Shown here piece by piece: positions 46,215 to 56,305 of a stretch of 64,000 bases of DNA. The first letter of the stretch is position 1. Each line of letters begins with the position of its first letter. The stretch comes from Isoetes taiwanensis (Eukaryota > Streptophyta > Lycopodiopsida > Isoetales > Isoetaceae). Below the pieces are notes generated by a model. It saw only the letters and a list, made by a program, of their open reading frames with translations. It did no database searches and was not told the DNA's origin. The DNA is taken from contig JAJEKV010000315.1 of NCBI GenBank assembly GCA_021234155.1, positions 60,001-124,000 on the forward strand. The letters run 5' to 3'. Both the position numbers and the translations under genes were made by a program.

Positions 46215-47010
46215 GACTCATATCCTGTTTCCTGCTTCCTGGATTTCACTGTGAAGTTGTTTATGTTCTAGATACTGGGTGCTTGCACTGCAGATAGCCA
46301 GAATAATGAGAAATGTGGCCGTGTTTGGTTTCATACCCTCCTGCTTCATTTTTAAAAAGCTTAAAAATCTGCTCACCATCACCATAATGGGCATAGCCTG
46401 AAATGATTCCATTCCAAGAAACAATGTTCCTTGAAGGCATCATGCTCAGAAATATCCAACATGCATCAAATATTCTCCCTGATTTAGAATACATAACCAC
46501 CAAAGCACTACCAAAAAATTTATCCGACGCACATCCAACTTTTAAAATATTTGCATGAACTTGCTTTCCATTATGGTGAGATGAGATCTTAAGACTGTGA
46601 CAAACATGGTATTATGAGGCTTAATGGTTTTATGCTTCATGTGAAAATATAGTTTTATTGCCTCATAACTATTCCCATGCCGCTCGTAGCGTGCAATTAA
46701 TAACACCCATTTAAACACATTCCTTATTGGCATATTTTCAAACACTTTGAACACATCATCTATACTTGAAATCTTGCTGTACATAGTGATTAACACATAG
46801 TTTAACAGCCACGAGCACATTTGAATGTGTTATGTTCCTTATAAGTCTAGCATAGAGCTTCCTTCCTTCATTAAAGGCGTTAATGCTGATGCAGCCTTGC
46901 AACATATAGACACAACTGTCAAGGTCCAGAGGACTCTGAATTTTATCAGAAATGTTGAATGCCTCCTTTACATGCCTCTCCTTACAAAGTTTCTTAGATC
47001 CCAACCCAAG
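46215..47010 (-). pseudogene. PPR protein (PLS type) pseudogene
   Basis: On the minus strand: 47004-46756 has DLDSCVYMLQGCI, AFNEGRKLYARLI; 46820-46542 has LNYVLITMYSKISSIDDVFKVFENMPIRNVFKWVLLIARYERHGN (shortened here to its motif order: N-x-L-I-x-MYSK, D-A-x-x-VF, MP-R-N-V); 46503-46261 has VVMYSKSGRIFDACWIF, NIVSWNGIISGYAHYG; 46424-46218 has MKQEGMKPNTATFL. About five PPR motifs of P, L and S kinds in sequence, broken by frameshifts near 46760, 46540 and 46360. Function of the intact form: sequence-specific organelle RNA binding. Confidence 0.8.
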
Positions 47011-47554
47011 TAAATGAATCCATCAGCCTTCCATGTGTTTCATCTTTCGTACTACAGAAAGATTACTAAAAAATAAAGCCATGTGCTATGGCTCACTATA
47101 TCTGCAATACATAAACAAGATGTCTTATTACCTATTTACATTCTTATCCTAGAAGAAAATTTTAAGAGAATCTACTTGTACTCTAGAGTGCCTTTCTATA
47201 AGCCCCTGCATGATTTTGCTTCATTGGCTATAAAAGAATTGGACCTCTAACAATGATAACATTTTTTTTTCTCAACCATTGGCACTTTATCTACCGTTTA
47301 GATAACATAATACATTTCCTCTGCACCTGAAATAGCTTGCATAGCCATCCATGAGCAAAGCATATTAGACAATAAACTGAAAACACCAACAGAATATTCA
47401 AATCAAGTCGAATAAGAGTCCTTATTTGGTTTATTCTGGTTTATTTTATAGTCATGTAGAAGACTGATGGCTGAGAGATGCATATAATCCAAAACAAATC
47501 AGGAAGAACCTAACTATGGATGCAAAAGTAAATTAAACAAAAAATTAACCATGG
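47011..47554. other. No recognisable gene
   Basis: AT-rich, no supported feature. Confidence 0.35.
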
Positions 47555-47645
47555 AACCCGATGGCTCGAGTTGGTTAGGCCGCATCCCCCCCCCAAAAAA
47601 AAAAAAAAAGAGTAATGACTTAGACGCAGGATGCGATCCTAATTT
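47555..47645 (+). mobile_element. tRNA-like SINE head with homopolymer core
   Basis: ATGGCTCGAGTTGGTTAGG (47561-47579) fits the tRNA A box. It is followed by a run of ten C and about fifteen A, then a B-box-like GCAGGATGCGATCCT near 47626. A tRNA gene cannot be folded from this. A SINE remnant is the likeliest reading. Confidence 0.4.
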
Positions 47646-48439
47646 ACCCATTCATTAAAATCTTACTAAATGTTTGTCTAAGTAATGTTCAAATTAGTTC
47701 AGTAGGTGGTTTGCACAACTATCAGAACTTTCGTGTCATTTATATATGGTCGTATGCATGCAATTGTGAAGATCTACTAGTTAATTCTTATATTATCTAA
47801 TTCTATCTCGACTTGCGTGCTACATTATCAACAAATGATGTGAAACTTATAGATGTGAAAAACACGAACCTTCTTCTTCATGCCATCAATTTCAATGCTC
47901 AAGCTTCATATTTGAAAGGCCTAAGATGCGATGAAACATGTCCGGCAAACTTCTCCACGCCACCAATTTCAATAGTTTGTTTCCAATGCAAAGGCCATTA
48001 TAATGGTCAGGATAACATCTACAGTTATTTGCAATATAGAATAAGCCGTTTTTAATAAAAGAAATATAAACCATAGATCATGAGAAGCAGATGTCAACAA
48101 GCACAAACCGTATGAAAAGAACTTCCACATCGACCTCTTAGAAGAAACCAAAAACAAGAAAAAGGAAAACGAAATTGAAAGACATTATATAAACCTTTAC
48201 AACAGAACAAACGACTATAACAACCTCATATCCTGCCCTTTCAAAACTAAGAAATACTGGTGCCTTAAATGGAGGGGCATCATCTAAACTATCCAAATAA
48301 CATATGCTATTTTCATGGACAATAAATTTCAGTATAATTTTGCCCTAATACAAACATAATTCAATTATTTTTTCCTATCCAATTATCTTGCCCTAATTTT
48401 CATGGGCCTTTATTTTCTGTGGCCTCTGGCGTGCCTTTT
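47646..48439. other. No recognisable gene
   Basis: Short frames on both strands (47813-48055 +, 48157-47892 -) without domain. Nothing else seen. Confidence 0.3.
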
Positions 48440-48533
48440 TGCTAGTTATATTTTTTTTTTTCTTTTGTGGCCCAAAGGGCCAAAAAAATTTTGTAATATA
48501 ACAACCAACATAACTACTATGAACATTAATTAA

Positions 48534-48915
48534 CACAAACCATTACATTAGACATGTTTAAAATTAAATTCCCCCTTAAACCCCCTTTTGTTTGGGTGCA
48601 TATTCACACAAGGGGTGACGTAGGGCAGCGAGAGCCCCTGTAATTATGTTTTGCACGTACAAAATCAACACCATGTAGTATATTGCTTGAAATCTTATAG
48701 TATTTTGCAAATCTTGTTATACAGTATAACAAATTCTATACATCCATACCCCACAAACGAGGAACTTTGTGTACGGTGTAGATTAAGGAATAAGGGGTGA
48801 ATATGCCTATCCAAACGACTCGTTGCCGAGTCACCCCCCGTGTGAATATGCACCCAAACAAAAGGGGGTTTAAGGGGGAATTTAATTTTAAACATGTCTA
48901 ATGTAATGGTTTGTG
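48534..48915. mobile_element. MITE with 76-bp perfect terminal inverted repeats (copy 2)
   Basis: The first 76 bases (from CACAAACCATTACATTAG, 48534-48609) are, as far as I can check by eye, the exact reverse complement of the last 76 (48840-48915). Inside, both copies of the family share GGGGTGAC..GCAACGAG, TTCCTTAATCTACACCG and GAGGAACTTTG. The left flank back to about 48440 also resembles the outer inverted repeat of copy 1, so the full element was longer and lost its right margin. No reading frame. Confidence 0.82.
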
Positions 48916-50064
48916 TGCAATAACTACCATTTTGATGTATTTAAACTGCTCCAGATGTGCCATGCTTCAATCCCAATTTGTATGCCAACTCCTAAGAACT
49001 CCTAATACATTGGACAAAAGGAAAACATTAAGAGGAGAAGCACGTATCTGCAGCCAATCAATATATCATTAGCATGACAAGGGTAAAGATGCGAGAACCA
49101 AAAGGTACCTTAGGCTTCTTGGTTATCAACCGATCACCTAATGTAGTCCTTTTGCCCAAAGATCAAAAATATCTTAGAATCTATTGACATAAATCTTGAC
49201 AAATAAGAGAGCATAACCAATATTGGATACAAATATAGAAACATCCCAAGAGAATGTATTAAAGTTCAGAGGCAGATTCTGCCATAAGCTAAATATAAGC
49301 AATTAACAGGAAAAGAGGGATCAAGTTATAGATCAATATGTACTAAATACTATAGCATTAACCATGGTGCAATACAATCGATTTCATTTGATCCAGGCAT
49401 TTCTATAATGCACAAATTGTTCCACTGATTCTATGTTAACTGTTGCACTCATTTTATGTTAACCACTCTGCAGATGCAGATGCAGGAGGAGGAACAGAAA
49501 ACTCCATAGAGGGACTTCACTCTTGCTATAGTCTATACGTTATATGAAGATATATTAAGTTACAGAGCAGAATTCTGTAGAATTGAAGATGCCTAAAGTG
49601 AGGAACGCCATTTAAAGGACATAATAGTAGCAAAATTTGAGAATAATCAAATAACAAACCCTGTTCTTGTGTGCTTCCAGCGAGATTGTGCCAGCCAATA
49701 AAATAGTTTCAGATAGATAAAGAATATAAGGACATGTGCATGAACTAATTCCAACAAAAGAGCCGCATATCAATATAAGAGCAGCACATGCCAAATTATG
49801 AATCCAAATTTGGAAGACCTTGATAATATTATAATATAAAACTTCTCTCTAAAACCAAGGTTGAAAGCCTGCATTAAACAAATACCTTGAAAGGGATTGA
49901 TGAAGCGAAATAGAGTAATCATGCCAAACAAATGCTATGGACCTTGATTTTGAACTTGATGATGCGAATGGTCCCATCTTAAACCTGTTGCCGCATTAAG
50001 GACGATGAAGGCCAAAATTGAAACCTTAAAACCATGCAATATAATAGATTAGCTCTTTTAGTAT
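48916..50064. other. No recognisable gene
   Basis: No domain, repeat or RNA gene seen over about 1.1 kb. Confidence 0.35.
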
Positions 50065-50480
50065 GCAGAAAGAATACAACAAAGAGTTATTACATTGGGT
50101 ATCATACCTTCCAGTTGCATTGTCGTAAAGGCCTGCAGAGCATCCCTGCCATACCCATAATGCGCCAAAGCAGCAAGCATGGTATTCCAGGATACCATAT
50201 TTCGTACTGGCATTTGCTGGAAGAAGTGGATGGCCAGCTTCAACCATCCATGCTCCATATATGCTGTAATAATTGCATTCCATGAAACTGCATTTTTGTT
50301 GACCATTTGTGCGAAAAGTTCAACCGTTTTTTCAAGCTGCCTTGCTGAGCACAGGCTGAAATCATTATATTCCATAAAACTATATCTCGTTGCGACATGT
50401 GTTGAAAGAGCTCCAAGGCTTGCTTGAGTTTCCCTTGTTGAGTATAAGCTGAGATTTAGAAGTCCAGGACACTCTCTCAA
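50065..50480 (-). pseudogene. PPR protein fragment
   Basis: Minus frame 50480-50058 contains KNAVSWNAIITAYMEHGWLK, AIHFFQQMPVRNMVSWN and TMLAALAHYGYGRDALQAF, then MQLEGMIPNVITLCCILSAY: three PPR motifs with the VSWNAMI and GxxPNxxTL signatures. Upstream, in another frame, lies QQGKLKQALELFQHM then RDIVLWNIMISACAQQG, so a frameshift near 50340 breaks it. Probably unrelated by descent to the copy at 46215. Confidence 0.78.
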
Positions 50481-51795
50481 GCATTTGCTGAAAGAACTTC
50501 GTGTGCATAAACATCAAAAAGCAAAAAATAGAATAGTATAAACATACATAAACATGAAAGGCATAAAAGTATGGGGGATTAAAAGTTGCCCTTGAATACA
50601 GATTTTTGTGGCTAGGATCTGAGAAGGTAGAAATGTCAGAGGAAATTCGGTGTGAAACCTGCAGATGTTGAGAAGCGTGCAATAATATTAAAAAGGGTTG
50701 CAACAATAAAAATCACAGCATGTTTGCAACATCAAGAACAAAAAGGGCAAAGTATTTTAGATTGCCCTTTTTGAAGTGCCTTTGAAGTTCCTTGGTAGTT
50801 AAATGGACTGTCGAATGTAAAAGCCAGAATTTTGATAAAGTAATGCTCAAGCAGAAGTATTTCTCAGGTCAAATGGAAAGCCATTATCCACGGTTCCTTC
50901 TCACGTCCGATGTTAGAAGCTTGAGCAATGGTGCATAATCCAATGTTCCATCACCAAATTCCATAATGCAACCTAGTTTTGGAGAAGAGTGAATTAGGAT
51001 GCCTGAGCAGCAAAGAAGGGAGAAAAATATCGGGGGCCAAATATATAACCTCTAGCTGTGCTAACGGAGCTAGATCCATAGGTGCTGTAACGGAGCTATC
51101 TTCCCCTGAAGGAGCCTCGCCAAGTGCAAGCTACTACGATTTCATAAATGAGCTCATGCTAATTAGCAAGCACCTGTTTCTTAATTTAATCATATTGGAC
51201 AGAAGAACTTTTGTTGCTTGAGAAAGCCATAACTTTTGGGTTAGGGTTCTACTTGCTCCAGCAATTCTCTTTGGAGAAACAGATCTGATACTTGTGGGCG
51301 ATGGATCAATAGTTTAGACTTGCTCCTCTGATATGCACTCGCTCTTGCAGGTTTGCCCCCATATTCAACCTCCATCGCTTCACCCTAGAGAATGATGATG
51401 GACGATAACAGTGGCTGCTTTCGTTACCCACCGCCCATCTGACATAGAAAAGAATAAGAAATCGCCAGCTAAAATCTATGCGACAGATGCTTGACATCGC
51501 ATGGACATAGGATCATACGACACCTTTGCAAAACCCAAAAACCCCTTCAAAATAATACCACAAAACTTATCCCGATTTTTGGAAGGACAGAAATATTTCC
51601 TGGCTGTCGAAAACCCATAAAATCTTAGGAAATCAATTAAAAGAAAATTCCGAAAACATTTTCCGCCATACCTGAAAATCCCAAATTAACAAGATTGATA
51701 ATCGAGTCATATTTTCCATCCCTTTTTCAAAAAATTAATTTCCGTTTTCAATTGCAGCACTAGGCGCCATGTATTTTGGGGAGACCATGTAACTT
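50481..51795. other. No recognisable gene
   Basis: Frames at 50380-50706 (-), 50979-51221 (+) and 51306-51497 (-) have no recognisable domain. Confidence 0.35.
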
Positions 51796-51988
51796 ATGTT
51801 AGGGGTAATGTTCCCGATTGTGAGCCATTATGCGGGGCAAAGGCCACTTTGGCGAAGCCCGTTAGAACAAAGCCAATGCGACCGCACGTAATAGCCTACC
51901 ACCGAACATTTTCCCTCGAAATGTTAGGGGTAGGCCACATTTCACACGTGCGGGGAAAACATTTCGGACATTACCCTTAACAATCCGG
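51796..51988. repeat. Small inverted-repeat block
   Basis: GTTAGGGGTAATGTTCC near 51799 and its near reverse complement GGACATTACCCTTAAC near 51973 bracket about 190 bases. Within it CGAAATGTTAGGGGTAGGCC (51913) occurs in reverse at 53320-53343. This may be a small MITE or part of a larger element reaching 53343. Confidence 0.45.
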
Positions 51989-53394
51989 CGAGCTTGGCGA
52001 GGTCGACGATGACGCTCCGTTAGGCGCTTGCCTTCTTTGCTCAGTTTTTGCCTTGCTCCAGCGTTGTTTTCTGAGTTGCTTCTTTTTTTTTATTTTGGCG
52101 CTGGCGCTTTGATTTTCTAATTTTCACTGGCGCTTGCATCTTTGGTCTTGGCTCGGCATTTTTCCTTGCGATTTAATTCGCCTAGATCTACATGCAACAG
52201 TGGAGCATCATTTTTTGTGGAAGATCTGGATATCTTTGCGACATCTTTAGGTTATTTGACTTCTTCTTGTAATTTTTGCATGTTTGTACGAAAATCTTAC
52301 TGATTCGTGTATTTTTTTTTTTTTGCGGTTGTTTTCTACGGAGTAACATGCAAGCCTATTCTCGCATTTTTTCGCTTCATTGCTTTCTCGCTTATGCGGA
52401 TCAATTTGCTCATGCAGATCGGTCATGTACCCTCGTAAAACTTTATGCTTGTAACCTTTGAAAGGTGTTATGCGTTACCGCATCGCCTTTGCATGTTTGA
52501 TAGCTTAGTTATTGACGACTTGTTGTTTTTCTTAGGCTTTGCGCCGAGCTATTTATAATAGGTAGATCGGATCGGTGATGGCTAAATACCTTGTTCTTAT
52601 GGCCTTTTTATTTTGCTTTGTGAACATTATGGCTTATAATGTTCTCTTCTTTGTTTGGCCCTGTAAAGATAGATGCTTCTATAGATCAGATGGGTGCTAC
52701 AGATTATCAGAATGCTATAGATGATCAGATGGTTGCTGAGACGTGGCATTCCTTTGCCATACTTTCTGGTGTTGATGAGCAGGAAGTTAGTTGATGAGCA
52801 GGAAGTTAGTGTTGATGAGCAGGAAGTTAGTTAGAGCACGTTTCTGGTTTCTTCTTTTTAGGAAGTGTGAGCAATTGTTTCTTCATTCAGTGCACTGATC
52901 CAAGTCAGATCAAAGATGCATTGCAGAAATATCATGGAGAATCTTCTAATTCTGATAAATCTGGTAGTCTATCATCTGATAAAACATGTTGAATGCCTAT
53001 AATGGCAAATGAAAACTTGTGGAATTACTTTTGTAATGAATTGCAGATTGCTTGAAGCACTGCAAATTTTGAATGGAAACTGAACTTTGTGATATGAAAT
53101 TTTGGTATCACTGAAATTTTGTGAACTTTGTGATATGAAATTTTGTGACATGAAATTGTTGAATGTATTGTGAGTTTGAATGTATTGTTGGCATTGGCAT
53201 AGCTGGCACAAGCACTGCCAGATGGCACTAGTAGGACAGGTGGCACTAGCAGCCTGCCAGGTGGGACAGGAAAGTTATAGGAAAGTTATAGGATGTAAGA
53301 ATGGTCATAATATGGAGGAATGTGGCCTACCCTAACATTTCGTATTGGTTGTCAAGTGAAAACATTTCTTCTCTTTCAAGCAAAGTATGTGGCT
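51989..53394. other. No recognised gene; short repeats
   Basis: GTTGATGAGCAGGAAGTTAG occurs three times in tandem at 52767-52834. ACTTTGTGATATGAAATTTTG repeats at 53083-53145, and GGCACTAG..GACAGG repeats near 53225-53275. The frame 52276-52461 shows nothing recognisable. The right end (53320-53343) is the inverted partner of 51913. Confidence 0.4.
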
Positions 53395-53433
53395 GCTAGC
53401 GGGAGAGTGGCTCAACGATTAGGATACTCAGGT
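53395..53433 (+). other. tRNA-like 5' half
   Basis: GCTAGCGGGAGAGTGGCTCAACGATTAGGATACTCAGG-like sequence contains an A box (GTGGCTCAACGATTAGGA, 53407-53424). No anticodon arm, B box or acceptor partner follows, so it is a tRNA or SINE fragment, not a gene. Confidence 0.35.
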
Positions 53434-54084
53434 ACATTCTTTTAATTTTTACTTTTGATGCCATAGCCATGGCGGCATCCGAAGATTTGCAAGTATATCA
53501 TTTTGGAACAGAGGTTGCGAGCTTTGGCTATGGCAAGTGGCGCCTTGTCTTGGCATTATGACTTTGTTGCCCTATCTTGGACCAATGTTTAAAACTGACC
53601 TCGTTAGGCCCATTGCTCAATGATACCAACATGTTAAAGTCATGCAGAACATAATATTCACGTATTACAATGCATATGAAAATACATAGTCTTTTACATG
53701 TATAGAACATAATATTCATGTATTACAATACCAATACACTAAAAGGGCAAATCCTTATCTCTCTAAGATTTTATCCCATACCCACAGGCACCCCATATAT
53801 CAATAGCTCCAAAAAAAAAGGGGTCAAAATTTCGCCTCGAGATAGGGCGTTTCACATGAAAACTCCACTCAATTTCCCTTTCGACCTAATTTGTCCTCAT
53901 TTTGGCGGTGCCACAAGCAGAGCCTTGCTAGAATGCCATCGAAAAGACAAAATTGGGGCAAATTTCAAGCCAATTTTTTTCTCATTGGAGAATTTTGGTC
54001 GAGGAAATTTCGTGGACATTTTTTTTTGGCTACGAGCTGACCTCAGAATTACTCCTTTCTGTATGTCCTAGCATAGAGGCAATA

Positions 54085-54655
54085 GCGGTGACCACATGCA
54101 ATCTTTGCTGCCTCCATCTCCGTATCTCAATTTGATACGAGAGTGGATACTAGAGAGGTGAAGAGCGGTAGAATAAAGAGGGAAGAACTTCAGAAGAGAG
54201 GGGGATCAGCAGATTGAACTAGTTTTTGTGGATGCTCCCCCTGCCAGAGTGGAAGATTGAACACTGGCCTCCGACTTCTAGAAGAGGCCTCCACCTCCAT
54301 TTTTGCATCAAAATCAGCCGTTGAAAGCAAAAAGATGATCATGTGGCCACCCCTAATGGCTCCACCCATACTCCACCAAAGGTTCAAGAGCCTGGGTGGC
54401 CACATGCAATATTTTTGCCTCCACCTCCGAGATCCGAACTCGACACGAGGCAGAGCGCCTGAGAGAGAGGTGAAGAGAGGGAAAATTGAAGGGGAAGAGC
54501 CTAAGAGAAGAGGGGAAGCAACAAATTAAACTACAGAAGTGGAAGATTGAAAACTAGCCTCCGATTGAAACGGAGGCCTCCACCTCCGTTTTTACATGAA
54601 AATCTGTTGGTGGGAAGGAAAAAATAATCATGTGGCCACCCTTAAGGTTATGTCC
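54085..54655 (+). repeat. Two-copy tandem duplication, unit of about 290 bp
   Basis: Both copies start GTG.CCACATGCAAT, pass through GCCTCCA.CTCCG, GAGAGGTGAAGAG, AGAGAAG..GGGGA and GTGGAAGATTGAA, and end CCTCCACCTCCGTTTTTACA-like followed by ATCATGTGGCCACCC. They span about 54085-54395 and 54396-54655. Located just upstream of the glutaminyl-tRNA synthetase gene. Confidence 0.75.
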
Positions 54656-54872
54656 ACAAAGAGCGGAATCTCTGAACTTTGGTGCCAATGTAGAAAACCA
54701 AATCTAGAGCTTTTTCATTCGTCCAGTTGGTAACTTCCATTGCAGTGAAAAGGCCAGATCATCATGCCACGTGTATGCCTCCAAGGGTCCAGATCGCCCC
54801 AGATATTACCTACGCTTTAGTCCACCACTAAACCCCGAGATTTTTGCGGCCGAGGAACTTCGTCGTCCAGCA

Positions 54873-56305
54873 ATGCCTGCAGAGAAGCCCGACAGGGCTG
54901 TTGCCCTTGATCTCTTCCTCAAGATTGGTCTGGACGAAAGAACTGCTCAAAATGCGGTAGCCAATGCCAAAGTGACAACTAACCTTCTTGGCGTAATCCG
55001 TGAGGTTAGTACTTCATTGCTGTTTCCTTACCTTCAAAGCATTTGGAGGCTTTTCATATATTGTGTAATTCCTGTTATGTGTATACTTGGCCCTTTGCTC
55101 TATCAGGCTAATGTTGAGAACGGTTGCACAAGGGCTTGTGGGAATCTACTTTATACGGTAGGTTTTGTGCCATGATGGATCGCCAGATTCGTCCTTTCTT
55201 GTGGGTGCTATCCATTTCTTCTCATCTCAATTGCCCTTTGAGGTATTTTTCTTGATCGTACTTGACCTTGTTTCCTCGTTATATAGGTGGCTACAAAATT
55301 CCCAAATAATGCATTAAGGCATCGTCCTTTCCTCATATCTAATGTCATCTCTGAAAAGGTAAGTGTAGTTTTCATTGTCAACTATTTATCATTGTCAAGA
55401 TGTGTTTTTAAGGTTCATAGACTTATTTTTTGATGAATAAAACTTAATCGTTCAGGAAATTCTCTTTCAGAGCTAATTATATTTAGAACTGTTATAGGGC
55501 TGTGTATATAGCAATCTGTTAAGTATCACTGAGCATATAATGTCCTACAGATCAAGACTAATACACAGTTAGAAGCAGCTTTTCAATATTTTAATTCGGT
55601 TGGATCTGATAGTTTTGACTCAAACGAGTTTGCACTTAAATGTGGAGTTGGTAAGCAAGATTTTGAACTTGGTGTGAAGTTTAATCGAGGGGAATGGGGT
55701 TGAGTCAGTAACTAATAATTCTGCACATGAATGCAGGCATCGAAGTTTCTACAGAGGAAATATCCATGGCTGTTAGGAACGTTATCAGAAGTAATATGGA
55801 CCTTCTGATAGCTCAACGTTATCGCATAAAATGGTGAATGTTACATTGATATCTTGGTGCACGTTGGTGTTGCTGATAACTAAATTATATGATTTTTTTT
55901 GGCAGTTGGCCTGTTATTATCACAGGTCCGTGAACTTCAGCCTTGGGCAGATGGAAAAGTAGTGAAGGTAATTGTGTACCCTCATTTGCCTGATAGTATC
56001 CAAGCTGATTTTATGATCATGCTTTAATTGCAGGAGATTATGGACATTCAACTTAAGGATGTGCTTGGGGAGAGAACTCCCGAGGATGATGAAAAACCTA
56101 CAAAGAAGAAAAAGGAAAAGAAGGCCAAACCTGAGGTGTGTCATGTTTGTCACAAATATATTTGATCTTCGAAAACATTTAATGTGTTATGAACCTTCTA
56201 CAGGATACAAACGGTGCAATAGATGCCATTCAGAATGCAACTGCCACAATCTTAGAGGAAACAGACCCTTATGCAATTTTTCCAAAGCCTCAGGATAATA
56301 ATATT
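54873..56305 (+). CDS. OVA9: GlnRS exons 1-8: eukaryotic N-terminal domain
   Basis: Exons 1-8 encode the helical N-terminal tRNA-binding domain: [91 protein letters not shown] and [19 protein letters not shown], then a Lys-rich linker ([15 protein letters not shown]) and the start of the catalytic domain side. At the exon 5/6 junction the sequence ends AAA-TG|GTGAAT, whereas exon 6 continues in the phase that needs one base after AAA. One extra base at 55832-55833 therefore shifts the frame. Confidence 0.85.

Noticed and set aside
47555-47645. Complete tRNA gene
   Set aside because: The A and B boxes are separated by homopolymer C and A runs and no cloverleaf can be formed.
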